Shown here one piece after another: positions 18,911 through 29,222 of a stretch of DNA of 64,000 bases. Position numbers and translations under genes: made by a program. The stretch lies in NCBI RefSeq assembly GCF_025133575.1, contig NZ_CP104011.1:2294001-2358000 (forward strand). Reading direction: 5' to 3'. The first letter of the stretch is position 1. The number at the start of each line of letters is the position of its first letter. This DNA is from Pseudomonas sp. GCEP-101 (GTDB lineage: Bacteria; Pseudomonadota; Gammaproteobacteria; Pseudomonadales; Pseudomonadaceae). The notes under the pieces were generated by a model, which had not been told where the DNA came from, did no database searches, and saw only the letters and a list, made by a program, of their open reading frames with translations.

Positions 18911-19630
18911 TTAGAAATCGCCCCACAGCTGCTGCGCCACGCTCAACGCCACCACCGGCGCCGTCTCGGTGCGCAGCACGCGCGGCCCCAGTCGTGCGGC
19001 GTGGAAGCCAGCGCCCTTGGCCTGTTCCACTTCCGCCTCGCTCAAGCCGCCCTCCGGGCCGATCAGGAAGGCCAGGCTGGATGGTTTGTCGTGGCTGGTG
19101 AGCGGCTCGGCGACCGGGTGCAGCACCAGCTTGAGCTGCGCTTCGCAGCTTTCCAGCCAGTCGGCGAGGGTGATCGGCGCGTTGAGCACCGGCAGCACCG
19201 AGCGGCCGCATTGCTCGCAGGCGCTGATCGCCACCTGGCGCCAGTGGGCCATGCGCTTGTCGGCGCGTTCGTCCTTCAGGCGCACTTCGCAGCGTTCGCT
19301 GACGATCGGGGTGATTTCGCTGGCGCCCAGTTCGGTGGCCTTCTGGATCGCCCAGTCCATGCGCTCGCCGCGGGACAGGCCCTGGCCCAGGTGCACGCGC
19401 AGCGGCGATTCGGCCTGGCCGTCGAAGGCTTCGCGCAGTTCCACGCGGACGTTCTTCTTGCCCACCTCGATCAGTTCGCCCAGGTACTCGCGGCCCGAGC
19501 CGTCGAACAGTTGCACGGCGTCGCCAGCGGTGTGCCGCAGCACGCGGCCGATGTAGTGGGCCTGGGCTTCGGGCAGTTCGTGCTGGCCGAGGGAGAGCGG
19601 GGCGTCGATGAAGAAGCGGGAAAGGCGCAT
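18911..19630 (-). CDS. rsmE: 16S rRNA m3U1498 methyltransferase RsmE
   Basis: This 239-residue SPOUT-fold enzyme methylates U1498 of 16S rRNA. Family motifs are MRLSRFFIDAPL, QKATELGASEITPIVSERC, the trefoil-knot FLIGPEGGLSEAEV and RLGPRVLRTETAPVVAL. The ATG at 19630 is the natural start. A second, diverged RsmE-family gene occurs at 35886-36593; this copy is the closer match to canonical RsmE. It follows bioA on the same strand with a gap of about 110 bp. Confidence 0.94.
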   Translation of the reverse strand: MRLSRFFIDAPLSLGQHELPEAQAHYIGRVLRHTAGDAVQLFDGSGREYLGELIEVGKKNVRVELREAFDGQAESPLRVHLGQGLSRGERMDWAIQKATELGASEITPIVSERCEVRLKDERADKRMAHWRQVAISACEQCGRSVLPVLNAPITLADWLESCEAQLKLVLHPVAEPLTSHDKPSSLAFLIGPEGGLSEAEVEQAKGAGFHAARLGPRVLRTETAPVVALSVAQQLWGDF

Positions 19631-19744
19631 GGCTGATCGCTACAAGCTGCAAGGGGAAAGCCGCAAGCATAAAGCCAGTTAGCGCCAGCTCGAAGCTTTT
19701 GCTGTCGGCGTATGGCTTGCGGCTCGTTGCTCGCCGCAGGCGCC

Positions 19745-21148
19745 TCAACCCGGATCGCGGTGCTCGGGGAAGCGTTCGCTGACGGCCACGCTGACGCCGT
19801 CGCGGGTGGCGATGTCGATGCCTTCGCTGGCGACCTCGGCGAGGAAGTCGATATGCTCGGGGGTGATGATGTACGGCGGCAGGAAGTACACCACGCTGCC
19901 CAGCGGGCGCAGCAGCGCGCCGCGCGTAAGGCCGTGCTGGAAGACCTTCAGGCCGCGGCGCTCCTGCCAGGGATAGGCGGTTTTCGTCGCCTTGTCCTGG
20001 ACCATCTCGATGGCGAGGATCATGCCGGTCTGGCGGATTTCCGAGACGTGCGGGTGGTCGGCCAGGTGCGCGGTGGCGCTGGCCATCCTGGCGGCCAGGG
20101 CCTTGTTGGCCTCGATGACGTTGTCCTGCTCGAAGATGTCCAGGGTCGCCAGGGCGGCGGCACAGGCCAGCGGGTTGCCGGTATAGGTGTGCGAGTGGAG
20201 GAAGGCGCGCAGGGTGGCGTAGTCGTCGTAGAAGGCCTGGTAGACCTTGTCGGTGGTGAGCACCGCGCTCATCGCCAGGTAGCCGCCGGTGAGCGCCTTG
20301 GACAGCACTAGGAAGTCCGGGGTGATACCGGCCTGCTCGCAGGCGAACATGGTGCCGGTACGGCCGAAGCCCACGGCGATTTCATCGTGGATCAGGTGCA
20401 CGCCATAGCGGTCGCACGCCTCGCGCAGCAGCTTGAGGTAGACCGGGTGGTACATGCGCATGCCGCCGGCGCCCTGCACCAGCGGTTCGACGATGACGGC
20501 CGCCACCTCCTGGTGATGCTGCTCCAGCGCCTGCTCCATGGCGGCGAACATCGTCCGCGAGTGCTCTTCCCAGCTCACGCCCTCGGGGCGCAGGTAGCAG
20601 TCGGGCGTCGGCACCTTGATGGTGTCCATCAGCAGCGATTTGTAGGTCTCGGTGAACAGCGCCACGTCGCCCACCGACATCGCCGCCACGGTTTCGCCGT
20701 GGTAGCTGTTGGTCAGGGTGATGAAGCGCTTCTTCTCCGGCTGGCCGAGGTTGTGCCAGTAGTGGTAGCTCATCTTCAGCGCGACTTCGATGCCGGCCGA
20801 GCCGCTGTCGGCATAGAAGACGCGGGAGAAACCGGCCGGCGCCAGGCGCAGCAGGCGTTCGGACAGCTCGATCACAGGCGCATGGCTGAAACCGGCGAGG
20901 ATCACGTGCTCCAGCTGGTCCACCTGGTCCTTGATGCGCTGGTTGATGCGCGGGTTGGCGTGGCCGAAGACGTTGACCCACCAGGAGCTGACCGCGTCCA
21001 GGTAGCGCTTGCCTTCGAAGTCCTCCAGCCAGATGCCTTCGCCGCGGCGGATCGGGATCACCGGCAGGCGTTCGTGGTCTTTCATCTGGGTGCAGGGGTG
21101 CCACAGCACCTCGAGATCGCGCTGCATCCACTCGGCATTCAGGCCCAT
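19745..21148 (-). CDS. bioA: Adenosylmethionine-8-amino-7-oxononanoate aminotransferase
   Basis: This 467-residue fold-type I PLP enzyme converts KAPA to DAPA with SAM as amino donor, in biotin synthesis. Seen are the N-terminal LWHPCTQMKDHE, WVNVFGHANPRINQ, YADSGSAGIEVALKM, HDEIAVGFGRTGTMFA and the PLP lysine in LVLSKALTGGYL. The ATG at 21148 follows an AGGAG ribosome-binding site; 24 extra in-frame residues upstream are not part of the protein. It is alone here, away from bioBFHCD, as in P. aeruginosa. It is divergent from the amine oxidase gene. Confidence 0.96.
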   Translation of the reverse strand: MGLNAEWMQRDLEVLWHPCTQMKDHERLPVIPIRRGEGIWLEDFEGKRYLDAVSSWWVNVFGHANPRINQRIKDQVDQLEHVILAGFSHAPVIELSERLLRLAPAGFSRVFYADSGSAGIEVALKMSYHYWHNLGQPEKKRFITLTNSYHGETVAAMSVGDVALFTETYKSLLMDTIKVPTPDCYLRPEGVSWEEHSRTMFAAMEQALEQHHQEVAAVIVEPLVQGAGGMRMYHPVYLKLLREACDRYGVHLIHDEIAVGFGRTGTMFACEQAGITPDFLVLSKALTGGYLAMSAVLTTDKVYQAFYDDYATLRAFLHSHTYTGNPLACAAALATLDIFEQDNVIEANKALAARMASATAHLADHPHVSEIRQTGMILAIEMVQDKATKTAYPWQERRGLKVFQHGLTRGALLRPLGSVVYFLPPYIITPEHIDFLAEVASEGIDIATRDGVSVAVSERFPEHRDPG

Positions 21149-21328
21149 GGCGGTACTCCTCTTCGTCACTGTCGGCTCGCTCTGGGCGGCAAGCCTATGC
21201 AATGCACTTGAGATGAACAAGGACGCGTCCTACGACACATCCCGCTGGCAGCCGACCAACATGGCTATTCGGCTTTCAGGCGCTCACGTATGCTTCGCGC
21301 TTTTGCACCAATTCGGGGAATTCCGGCG

Positions 21329-22816
21329 ATGAAAATGGGATGGCTGCGCGCTGCCGCGTTGCTTGCTCTGGGGGTGTTCAGCGCAGTGGCGCTGGGCAAG
21401 GACAAACAGCCGACCGCCATTGTGGTCGGCGGCGGGCTCGCCGGTCTTTCCGCGGCCTATGAGCTGCAGCAGGCGGGCTGGCAGGTCACCCTGCTCGAAG
21501 CCAAGCCGCAGGTGGGCGGCCGCTCGGGCCTGGCCACCAGCGAGTGGATCGGCAACAAGAAGGCCCAGCCGACCCTCAACGGCTACCTTGATGCCCTGAA
21601 GGTGAATTCGGTGCCGGCGCCGGAGTTCGTCCGTACCCCGAGCTACCTGATCGACGGCGTCTACTACACCAGCGCCGACCTGAAGACCAAGATGCCGGCC
21701 GTCGCCGCGGACCTCGAACGCTTCGAGAAGTCCCTGAACGAGCTGTCCGCGTCCATCGACGACCCGCTCAACCCGCTGGCGAACAAGACCCTGTTCGCCC
21801 TCGACCAGCTCACCGCCGCACGCTGGCTGGACAAGCTCAACCTGTCGCCCACCGCGCGCCTGCTGGTCAACCAGCGCATCCGCTCGCACTACGACGAACC
21901 GTCGCGCCTGTCGCTGCTCTACCTCGCCCAGCAGGGCCGTGTGTACCGTGGCGTCGACGACCGCGACCTGCGCGCCGCGCGCCTGCCCGGCGGCAGCCAG
22001 GTGCTGGCCCAGGCCTTCGTCAAGCAGATCAAGACCATCAAGACCAACGCCAAGGTCACCGCGATCAACCAGGACAAGGACGGCGTGACCGTGAAGGTCG
22101 GCCCCACCGGCTACACCGCCGACTACCTGGTGCTGGCCGTGCCGCTGCGCGCGCTGGGCAACATCACCCTGACCCCAGGCCTGAACGAGAAGCAGCTGGC
22201 GGCGCTCAAGGGCACCAACTACGGCTGGCGCGACCAGATCCTGATGAAGTTCAAGCGCCCGGTGTGGGACGACAAGTCGCGCCTGTCCGGCGAGATCTAC
22301 AGCGACCAGGGCCTGGGCATGATCTGGGTCGAGCCCGCGACCAAGGGCGGCGCCAACGTGCTGATCAACCTGTCCGGCGACAACGCCCGCGTCATGCAGG
22401 CCTTCGGTGACCGCCAGCTCTCCGAGCAGGTGCTGATCCGTATGAACAAGTACTACCCGAAGATGCGCGGCGCCTACGACGGCTATGAAATGCGTCGCTA
22501 CAGCACCGACGCCGGCACCGGCGGTTCCTACCTGGCCTACGGCCCGGGGCAGATCAGCCGCTTCTGGCGCGTTTGGGAGACCCCGGTGTCCCGCGTCGCC
22601 TTCGCCGGCGAGCACACCGACGCGCTGTATCCGGGCACCATCGAAGGCGCGCTGCGCAGCGGCAAGCGCGCTGCCGCCCAGGTGCGCGACCTGTACGCCG
22701 GCAAGACGCCGGTGCTCGAAGGCAAGGCGATGATCGCCGAGAACAAGCCGGCCGCCAGCGACAAGCCGGCCGAGAAGGGCGAGAAGAAGGGCATCATGTC
22801 CTGGCTGCCGTTCTGA
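21329..22816 (+). CDS. FAD-dependent amine oxidase-like protein (PA0421-like)
   Basis: This 495-residue flavoprotein has an N-terminal signal or anchor segment (MKMGWLRAAALLALGVFSAV), a Rossmann dinucleotide motif (AIVVGGGLAGLSAAYELQQA), and the C-terminal FAD motif VAFAGEHTDALYPGTIEGAL. The fold is that of monoamine oxidases, which oxidise amines to aldehydes. The substrate is unknown. The start at 21329 places the signal peptide correctly. A hairpin at 22832-22861 ends the transcript. Confidence 0.85.
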   Translation: MKMGWLRAAALLALGVFSAVALGKDKQPTAIVVGGGLAGLSAAYELQQAGWQVTLLEAKPQVGGRSGLATSEWIGNKKAQPTLNGYLDALKVNSVPAPEFVRTPSYLIDGVYYTSADLKTKMPAVAADLERFEKSLNELSASIDDPLNPLANKTLFALDQLTAARWLDKLNLSPTARLLVNQRIRSHYDEPSRLSLLYLAQQGRVYRGVDDRDLRAARLPGGSQVLAQAFVKQIKTIKTNAKVTAINQDKDGVTVKVGPTGYTADYLVLAVPLRALGNITLTPGLNEKQLAALKGTNYGWRDQILMKFKRPVWDDKSRLSGEIYSDQGLGMIWVEPATKGGANVLINLSGDNARVMQAFGDRQLSEQVLIRMNKYYPKMRGAYDGYEMRRYSTDAGTGGSYLAYGPGQISRFWRVWETPVSRVAFAGEHTDALYPGTIEGALRSGKRAAAQVRDLYAGKTPVLEGKAMIAENKPAASDKPAEKGEKKGIMSWLPF

Positions 22817-22831
22817 TCGAACCCGTTCCAT

Positions 22832-22861
22832 CGACAATGCCGGCGTCAGCCGGCATTGTCG
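22832..22861 (+). terminator. Hairpin after the amine oxidase gene
   Basis: Near-perfect 12-bp stem (GACAATGCCGG and complement, closed by C-G) with a short loop, 16 bp after the stop. It is followed by only three T residues, so it may be an inefficient intrinsic terminator. Confidence 0.65.
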
Positions 22862-22993
22862 TTTCTGGCTCTGGGACGGGCGTTTCAGGCCAGGGATCTA
22901 TCTTGTCAGTCGATGTTTCAAAGCAGATTTTTCTGCTTTTATTCGATGGATTAACCGCTAGTCTTGAATTCCCGTTTTCAAGGATGTCGATCG

Positions 22994-23548
22994 ATGCAAT
23001 GGCGTAATACCCCCGCTCGCTACGGACTGGTCAGCCTGTTCCTGCACTGGGGCAGCGCGCTGGTGGTCTTCGGCCTGTTCGGCCTGGGCCTGTGGATGCG
23101 CGAACTGGACTACTACGACACCTGGTACCACCGCGCGCCGGAAATCCACAAGGGCATCGGTATCCTCCTGGCCATCGCGCTGATCGTCCGCGTGCTCTGG
23201 CGCTTCATCAGCCCGGCGCCGCCAGCGCCAGCCAGCCACGGCCAGGCGACCCGCCTGGCGACCAAGCTCGGCCATCTGGCGTTGTATGCGCTGCTGTTCG
23301 CCGTGATCATCGCCGGCTACCTGATCTCCACCGCCGAGGGCAAACCCATCAGCGTGTTCGGCTGGTTCGACGTGCCCGCTACCCTCAGCGGCCTCACCGA
23401 CCAGGCCGACGTTGCCGGCGCGATCCACCTGTACCTGGCCTGGACCCTGGTGGTGCTGGCCGTGCTGCACGCCCTGGCGGCGTTCAAACACCATTTCTTC
23501 GACCGCGACGCGACCCTGGTGCGCATGCTCGGCCGTGCCGCGAAATAA
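22994..23548 (+). CDS. Cytochrome b561-family membrane protein
   Basis: This 184-residue inner-membrane protein has four hydrophobic helices and the spaced histidines of bacterial cytochrome b561: LFLHWGSAL in helix 1, [12 protein letters not shown] in helix 2 and [20 protein letters not shown] towards the end. It probably carries two b-type hemes and passes electrons between quinone and a periplasmic partner. The start at 22994 follows AAGGATG. The YceI gene begins 28 bp downstream; b561 plus YceI is a common two-gene unit. Confidence 0.9.
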   Translation: MQWRNTPARYGLVSLFLHWGSALVVFGLFGLGLWMRELDYYDTWYHRAPEIHKGIGILLAIALIVRVLWRFISPAPPAPASHGQATRLATKLGHLALYALLFAVIIAGYLISTAEGKPISVFGWFDVPATLSGLTDQADVAGAIHLYLAWTLVVLAVLHALAAFKHHFFDRDATLVRMLGRAAK

Positions 23549-23576
23549 CACCTCACCTCAAAGGGAGATTGCTTCA

Positions 23577-24152
23577 ATGCTGAAGAAGACGTTCGCCGCT
23601 CTGGCGCTGGGTACCGCCCTGTTCTCCGCTGGCCAGGCCATGGCCGCGGACTACAAGATCGACAAGGAAGGCCAGCACGCCTTCATCGAGTTCCGCATCA
23701 AGCACCTGGGTTACAGCTGGCTGTACGGCCGCTTCGACGACTTCGACGGTGCCTTCACCTTCGACGAGAAGAACCCGTCCGCGGACAAGGTCAAGGTCAC
23801 CATCAACACCAACAGCGTGAACTCCAACCACGCCGAGCGTGACAAGCACCTGCGCAGCCCGGACTTCCTGAACGTCGCGAAGAACCCGACCGCGACCTTC
23901 GAGTCCACCGCCGTGAAGGCCGATGGCAAGAATGCCGAAATCACCGGCAACCTGACCCTCAATGGCGTGACCAAGCCGGTCACCATCAAGGCTGAACTGA
24001 TCGGTCAGGGCGATGACCCGTGGGGCGGCTACCGCGCCGGCTTCCTCGGCACCACCACCCTCAAGCTGAAGGACTTCAACATCCAGCGCGACCTCGGCCC
24101 GGCTTCCCAGGAAGTCGAGTTGACCCTGTCGGTCGAAGGGGTGCGTCAGTAA
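23577..24152 (+). CDS. Periplasmic YceI-family protein (PasP-like, PA0423)
   Basis: This 191-residue protein has a signal peptide cleaved after FSAGQAMA and a YceI lipocalin-like barrel ([20 protein letters not shown] through VEGVRQ). YceI proteins bind polyisoprenoid lipids. The P. aeruginosa orthologue has been named PasP, a secreted small protease implicated in keratitis; no classical protease motif is visible here. The start at 23577 follows AAGGGAG. It is probably cotranscribed with the b561 gene and ends at a strong bidirectional hairpin. Confidence 0.9.
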   Translation: MLKKTFAALALGTALFSAGQAMAADYKIDKEGQHAFIEFRIKHLGYSWLYGRFDDFDGAFTFDEKNPSADKVKVTINTNSVNSNHAERDKHLRSPDFLNVAKNPTATFESTAVKADGKNAEITGNLTLNGVTKPVTIKAELIGQGDDPWGGYRAGFLGTTTLKLKDFNIQRDLGPASQEVELTLSVEGVRQ

Positions 24153-24165
24153 GACGCAGGAATGC

Positions 24166-24194
24166 GAAAACGCCGGCGAATGCCGGCGTTTTCG
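24166..24194. terminator. Bidirectional intrinsic terminator between the YceI gene and mexR
   Basis: A 13-bp stem CGAAAACGCCGGC with complementary arm and a 3-4 nt loop is flanked by A and T tracts on either side. It lies between two convergent genes and can terminate both. Confidence 0.88.
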
Positions 24195-24203
24195 TTTGTG
24201 ATC

Positions 24204-24638
24204 CTAGTCACTGCGACCGTGCAGGCACTGGCGAAGCAGGCGGGCGAGGGTACGCTGTTCCTCATCATTGAGCGGTGCGAACAGACTGTCATGAGTGCGT
24301 GCGAGGATCGCCTGGGTGCGTTCGTCGATGCGGCTCCCGGCGTCGGTGAGAAACAGCTGGAAGCTGCGCTGGTCGTCAGGGTTGCGCTCGCGGCGAACCA
24401 GGCCGAGCGTCTCCATCTCGCGGATCTTGCGGGTCACCAGGGCCTTGTCGCGGCACATCTTGCGGCCCAGGCTCTGCAGGCTTTGCCCGGCATCGGCGCC
24501 AATCAGTTCGAGCAGGCGGATGTCCGGCGGCGTGAGGGCGATGCCTTCCGCGCACAGTTCGTCCTGCAGGCTCACGCGCAAGTGGTCGAAGACCTCCATC
24601 AGCGTCGTTGGCAGGTCGGGATTCACGGTGTGGGTCAT
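24204..24638 (-). CDS. mexR: MarR-family repressor MexR
   Basis: This 144-residue winged-helix repressor controls mexAB-oprM and itself. The MarR core is visible (LTPPDIRLLELIG, MCRDKALVTRKIREME, NPDDQRSFQLFLTDAG). C29 and C62 correspond to the redox-sensing cysteines C30 and C62 of P. aeruginosa MexR, whose disulphide releases DNA. The ATG at 24638 (MTHTVNPDL) matches the known N-terminus; a start at 24689 would place the first operator inside the coding region. It is divergent from mexA, with two operators in between. Confidence 0.95.
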   Translation of the reverse strand: MTHTVNPDLPTTLMEVFDHLRVSLQDELCAEGIALTPPDIRLLELIGADAGQSLQSLGRKMCRDKALVTRKIREMETLGLVRRERNPDDQRSFQLFLTDAGSRIDERTQAILARTHDSLFAPLNDEEQRTLARLLRQCLHGRSD

Positions 24639-24670
24639 CGGCTCGCTCACGGTAAACCTTGTGTAAATCC

Positions 24671-24719
24671 GGTTGATCAGATCAACCATTTTTTCGTATT
24701 TTAGTTGATGTTATCAACT
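24671..24719. promoter_or_regulatory. Two MexR-type operators with overlapping promoter
   Basis: Two 17-bp palindromes, GGTTGATCAGATCAACC (24671-24687) and AGTTGATGTTATCAACT (24703-24719), have centres 32 bp apart, about three helical turns. Both carry the GTTGA half-sites described for P. aeruginosa MexR. A plausible plus-strand promoter for mexA (TTGATC at 24673, TATTTT at 24697, 18-bp spacer) lies across operator 1 with operator 2 directly after the -10, so bound MexR would block it. The promoter is inferred. Confidence 0.85.
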
Positions 24720-24907
24720 TTGTGCGTCGCCGCGACTGCCTTGCGGGAAACCTACTGCGATATCGGCCATTGGCTAAAACGTTTCAGTAGTTTTCCCTCA
24801 GGGCTTTCGGACGTTTACAAACAGAGCTGAATGTAAGTATTTTTGCCAGCTTTCCGGACCGGCAAGCCCACCGCCACACCGGATGCTTTGCTCACGAGGA
24901 CAACGAT

Positions 24908-26065
24908 ATGCAACGAAAGCCAGCCATGCGCGCCCTGGTTCCGGCCCTGCTCGTCGCCATGGCCACTCTTGCCGGCTGCGATAAACCCCAGGCTCCGCAG
25001 GAGAAGCCGATTCCCGAGGTCGGGGTGGTCACCCTGCAGCCGCAGGAGGTGACCCTGAGCACCGAACTGCCGGGCCGCACCACTGCGTATCGGATTGCCG
25101 AGGTTCGCCCGCAGGTGAACGGCATCATCCTCAAGCGCCTGTTCAAGGAAGGCAGCGACGTCAAGGAAGGCCAGCAGCTGTACCAGATCGACCCGGCCAC
25201 CTACGAAGCGACCCTGCAGAGTGCCCAGGCCAACCTGGTGTCCACCCAGCAGCAGGCCGAGCGCTACAAGGAGCTGGTCAAGGACGAGGCGGTGAGCAAG
25301 CAGCAATACGCCGACGCCCAGGCCGCCTACCTGCAGGCCAAGGCCACCGTCGACAACGCGAAGATCAACGTGCGCTACACCAAGGTCTACTCGCCGATCT
25401 CCGGCCGCATCGGCCGTTCCAGCGTGACCGAGGGCGCCCTGGTGCAGAACGGCCAGAGCACTGCCCTGGCCACCGTGCAGCAGCTGGACCCGATCTACGT
25501 CGACGTCACCCAGTCCTCCACTGCGCTGATCCGCCTGCGCCGCGAGCTGGCCGCCGGGCAGCTGGAGAAGGCCGGCGACAACGCCGCCAAGGTCAAGCTG
25601 TACCTGGAAGACGGCTCCGAATACCCGATCGAGGGCAAGCTGGAGTTCTCCGAGGTCTCGGTGGACCAGGGCACCGGCTCGGTGACCGTGCGCGCCATCT
25701 TCCCCAACCCGAACAAGGAACTGCTGCCGGGCATGTTCGTGCATGCGCAGCTGGAAGAGGGCATCAAGAAGCAGGCCATCCTGGCGCCGCAACAGGGCGT
25801 CACCCGCGACTTCCGCGGCATGGCGACGGCGCTGGTGCTCAACGGCGAAGACAAGGTCGAGCTGCGCACCATCAAGGCCGAGCGCACCGTGGGTGCCTAC
25901 TGGCTGGTCAGCGATGGCCTGAAGCCGGGCGATCGCCTGATCACCGAAGGCCTGCAGTACGTCCAGCCGGGCGCTCAGGCCAAGGCCGTACCCGCGAAGA
26001 ACGTGGCGCCCACCGCCGGGGCTGCCGACCAACCCGCCGCCGCACAACCGGCCAAGCAGGGTTAA
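24908..26065 (+). CDS. mexA: RND efflux periplasmic adaptor MexA
   Basis: This 385-residue lipoprotein links MexB to OprM. Lipobox TLAGC places lipidated Cys at 24. The lipoyl halves (AEVRPQVNGIILKRL, VYSPISGRIGRSSVTEGALV), a coiled-coil hairpin (about 95-165) and the beta-barrel and membrane-proximal domains are all present, in the expected length. The start follows GAGGACAACGAT. A leader of roughly 200 nt separates it from the operator-overlapped promoter. It is the first gene of mexA-mexB-oprM. Confidence 0.97.
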   Translation: MQRKPAMRALVPALLVAMATLAGCDKPQAPQEKPIPEVGVVTLQPQEVTLSTELPGRTTAYRIAEVRPQVNGIILKRLFKEGSDVKEGQQLYQIDPATYEATLQSAQANLVSTQQQAERYKELVKDEAVSKQQYADAQAAYLQAKATVDNAKINVRYTKVYSPISGRIGRSSVTEGALVQNGQSTALATVQQLDPIYVDVTQSSTALIRLRRELAAGQLEKAGDNAAKVKLYLEDGSEYPIEGKLEFSEVSVDQGTGSVTVRAIFPNPNKELLPGMFVHAQLEEGIKKQAILAPQQGVTRDFRGMATALVLNGEDKVELRTIKAERTVGAYWLVSDGLKPGDRLITEGLQYVQPGAQAKAVPAKNVAPTAGAADQPAAAQPAKQG

Positions 26066-26080
26066 TCAAGGGGATTCGTC

Positions 26081-29000
26081 ATGTCGAAGTTTTTCATTGA
26101 CCGGCCCATCTTCGCCTGGGTGATCGCCCTGGTGATCATGCTGGCGGGCGGTCTGTCGATCCTCAAGTTGCCGGTGAACCAGTACCCGGCCATTGCGCCG
26201 CCGGCCATCGCCATCCAGGTGAGCTACCCGGGCGCCTCCGCCGAAACGGTGCAGGACACCGTGGTGCAGGTGATCGAGCAGCAGATGAACGGTCTCGACC
26301 ATCTGCGCTACATCTCCTCGGAGTCCAACTCCGACGGCAGCATGACCATCACCGTGACCTTCGACCAGGGCACCAGCCCTGACATCGCCCAGGTCCAGGT
26401 GCAGAACAAGCTGCAGCTGGCCACCCCGCTCCTGCCGCAGGAAGTACAGCAGCAGGGCATCCGCGTGACCAAGGCGGTGAAGAACTTCCTGATGGTGGTC
26501 GGCGTCGTCTCCACCGACGGCAGCATGACCAAGGAAGACCTGTCGAACTACATCGTCTCCAACATCCAGGACCCGCTGTCGCGGACCGCCGGTGTGGGCG
26601 ACTTCCAGGTGTTCGGTTCGCAGTACGCGATGCGCATCTGGCTCGACCCGGCCAAGCTCAACAGCTACCAGATGACCCCGGGCGACGTGAAGACGGCGAT
26701 CCAGGCGCAGAACGTGCAGATCTCCTCCGGCCAGCTGGGCGGCCTGCCCGCGGTCAAGGGCCAGCAGCTCAACGCCACGATCATCGGCAAGACCCGCCTG
26801 CAGAGCGCCGAGCAGTTCAAGAACATCCTGCTCCGGGTCAACGCCGACGGCTCCCAGGTTCGCCTGAAGGACGTCGCCGACGTCGCCCTGGGCGGCCAGG
26901 ACTACAGCATCAATGCCCAGTTCAACGGCAAGCCGGCCTCGGGTATCGCGATCAAGCTGGCCACCGGCGCCAACGCGCTGGACACCGCCAAGTCGATCCG
27001 CGCGACCCTGAGCACGCTGGAGCCGTTCTTCCCGCAGGGCATGAAGATCGTCTACCCGTACGACACCACGCCGGTGGTCTCCGCCTCCATCCATGAGGTG
27101 GTGAAGACCCTGGGCGAAGCGATCCTGCTGGTGTTCCTGGTGATGTACCTGTTCCTGCAGAACTTCCGCGCCACGCTGATCCCGACGATCGCCGTGCCCG
27201 TGGTCCTGCTGGGCACCTTCGGCGTACTCGCCGCCTTCGGCTTCTCGATCAACACCCTGACCATGTTCGGCATGGTGCTGGCGATCGGCCTGTTGGTGGA
27301 CGACGCCATCGTGGTGGTGGAAAACGTCGAGCGGGTGATGGCCGAGGAAGGCCTGTCGCCCCGCGAGGCGGCGCGCAAGTCCATGGGCCAGATCCAGGGC
27401 GCGCTGGTGGGCATCGCGCTGGTGCTCTCGGCGGTGTTCCTGCCGATGGCGTTCTTCGGCGGCTCCACCGGGGTGATCTACCGCCAGTTCTCCATCACCA
27501 TCGTCTCGGCCATGGCCCTGTCGGTGCTGGTGGCCCTGGTGCTGACCCCGGCGCTCTGCGCCACCATGCTCAAGCCCATCGAGAAGGGCGACCACGGCGA
27601 GCACAAGCGCGGCTTCTTCGGCTGGTTCAACCGTGCCTTCCTCTCCACCACCCACGGCTACGAGCGCGGCGTGAAGTCGATCCTCTCGCACCGCGTGCCG
27701 TACCTGCTGATGTACGTGCTGATCCTGGGCGGCATGGTCTACCTGTTCACCCGCATCCCCACCGCGTTCCTCCCCGACGAGGACCAGGGCGTGCTGTTCG
27801 CCCAGGTGCAGACCCCGGCCGGTTCCTCCGCCGAGCGCACCCAGGTGGTGGTGGACTCGATGCGCGAGTACCTGCTGGACAAGGAAAGCAGCTCGGTGGC
27901 CTCGGTGTTCACCGTGACCGGCTTCAACTTCGCCGGCCGCGGCCAGAGCTCGGGCATGGCGTTCATCATGCTCAAGCCCTGGGAAGAGCGTCCGGGCGCG
28001 GAGAACAGCGTGTTCGCGCTGGCCCAGCGCGCACAGCAGCACTTCTTCAGCTTCAAGGATGCGATGGTGTTCGCCTTCGCCCCGCCGGCGGTACTCGAAC
28101 TGGGTAACGCCGTGGGCTTCGACATCTTCCTCCAGGACCAGGCGGGCGTCGGCCACGACGTACTGATGCAGGCGCGCAACCAGTTCCTCGGTCTTGCCGC
28201 GCAGAACCCGGTGCTGCAACGCGTGCGTCCCAACGGCCTGAACGACGAGCCGCAGTACAAGCTGCTGATCGACGACGAGAAGGCCAGTGCGCTGGGCATC
28301 TCGCTGGCGGACATCAACAGCACCATCTCCATCGCTTGGGGTTCGAACTACGTCAACGACTTCATCGACCGCGGTCGCGTGAAGAAGGTCTACCTGCAAG
28401 GCCGCCCGAACGCGCGGATGAGCCCGGAAGACCTGGACAAGTGGTACGTGCGCAACAGCGCCGGCGAGATGGTGCCGTTCAGCGCCTTCGCCACCGGCGA
28501 ATGGAGCTACGGCTCGCCCAAGCTTGCGCGCTACAACGGCGTGCCGGCCATGGAAGTCCTCGGTGAACCGGCCCCGGGCCGATCCACCGGTGAGGCCATG
28601 GCGGCGGTCGAGGACATCGTCAAGCAACTGCCCAAGGGCGTCGGTTACTCCTGGACCGGCCTGTCCTACGAGGAGCGTCTGTCCGGCTCCCAGGCGCCCG
28701 CGCTCTACGCACTGTCGCTGATCGTGGTGTTCCTCTGCCTGGCGGCGCTGTACGAGAGCTGGTCGATCCCGTTCTCGGTGATGCTGGTGGTGCCGCTGGG
28801 CGTCATCGGTGCGCTGCTGGCGACCTCCATGCGCGGCCTGTCCAACGACGTGTTCTTCCAGGTGGGCCTGTTGACCACCATCGGCCTGTCGGCGAAGAAC
28901 GCGATTCTGATCGTCGAGTTCGCCAAGGAACTGCACGAGCAGGGCAAGGGCATCGTCGAGGCGGCCATCGAGGCCTGCCGGATGCGTCTGCGCCCCATCG

Positions 29001-29221
29001 TGATGACCTCCCTGGCCTTCATCCTCGGCGTGGTGCCGCTGGCGATTTCCACCGGCGCCGGCTCGGGCAGCCAGCATGCGATCGGTACCGGCGTGATCGG
29101 CGGCATGGTCACCGCGACCGTCCTGGCGATCTTCTGGGTGCCGTTGTTCTACGTGGTGGTCAGTACCCTGTTCAAGGACCCGGCGTCCAGGGAACAGGAA
29201 TCCACCGAGAAGGGGCATTGA
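26081..29221 (+). CDS. mexB: RND multidrug efflux transporter MexB
   Basis: This 1046-residue inner-membrane proton/drug antiporter is the same length as P. aeruginosa MexB. It begins [20 protein letters not shown]. The proton-relay aspartates D407-D408 sit in [20 protein letters not shown]. Twelve membrane helices and two large periplasmic loops are evident from hydrophobicity. It exports beta-lactams, quinolones, macrolides and other amphiphiles in the characterised orthologue. It starts 15 bp after mexA. Confidence 0.98.
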   Translation: MSKFFIDRPIFAWVIALVIMLAGGLSILKLPVNQYPAIAPPAIAIQVSYPGASAETVQDTVVQVIEQQMNGLDHLRYISSESNSDGSMTITVTFDQGTSPDIAQVQVQNKLQLATPLLPQEVQQQGIRVTKAVKNFLMVVGVVSTDGSMTKEDLSNYIVSNIQDPLSRTAGVGDFQVFGSQYAMRIWLDPAKLNSYQMTPGDVKTAIQAQNVQISSGQLGGLPAVKGQQLNATIIGKTRLQSAEQFKNILLRVNADGSQVRLKDVADVALGGQDYSINAQFNGKPASGIAIKLATGANALDTAKSIRATLSTLEPFFPQGMKIVYPYDTTPVVSASIHEVVKTLGEAILLVFLVMYLFLQNFRATLIPTIAVPVVLLGTFGVLAAFGFSINTLTMFGMVLAIGLLVDDAIVVVENVERVMAEEGLSPREAARKSMGQIQGALVGIALVLSAVFLPMAFFGGSTGVIYRQFSITIVSAMALSVLVALVLTPALCATMLKPIEKGDHGEHKRGFFGWFNRAFLSTTHGYERGVKSILSHRVPYLLMYVLILGGMVYLFTRIPTAFLPDEDQGVLFAQVQTPAGSSAERTQVVVDSMREYLLDKESSSVASVFTVTGFNFAGRGQSSGMAFIMLKPWEERPGAENSVFALAQRAQQHFFSFKDAMVFAFAPPAVLELGNAVGFDIFLQDQAGVGHDVLMQARNQFLGLAAQNPVLQRVRPNGLNDEPQYKLLIDDEKASALGISLADINSTISIAWGSNYVNDFIDRGRVKKVYLQGRPNARMSPEDLDKWYVRNSAGEMVPFSAFATGEWSYGSPKLARYNGVPAMEVLGEPAPGRSTGEAMAAVEDIVKQLPKGVGYSWTGLSYEERLSGSQAPALYALSLIVVFLCLAALYESWSIPFSVMLVVPLGVIGALLATSMRGLSNDVFFQVGLLTTIGLSAKNAILIVEFAKELHEQGKGIVEAAIEACRMRLRPIVMTSLAFILGVVPLAISTGAGSGSQHAIGTGVIGGMVTATVLAIFWVPLFYVVVSTLFKDPASREQESTEKGH

Positions 29222-29222
29222 T

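Noticed and set aside
26066..29218. Open frame of about 1050 codons opposite mexB
   Set aside because: Shadow of mexB with low-complexity His/Arg-rich translation and no ribosome-binding site.
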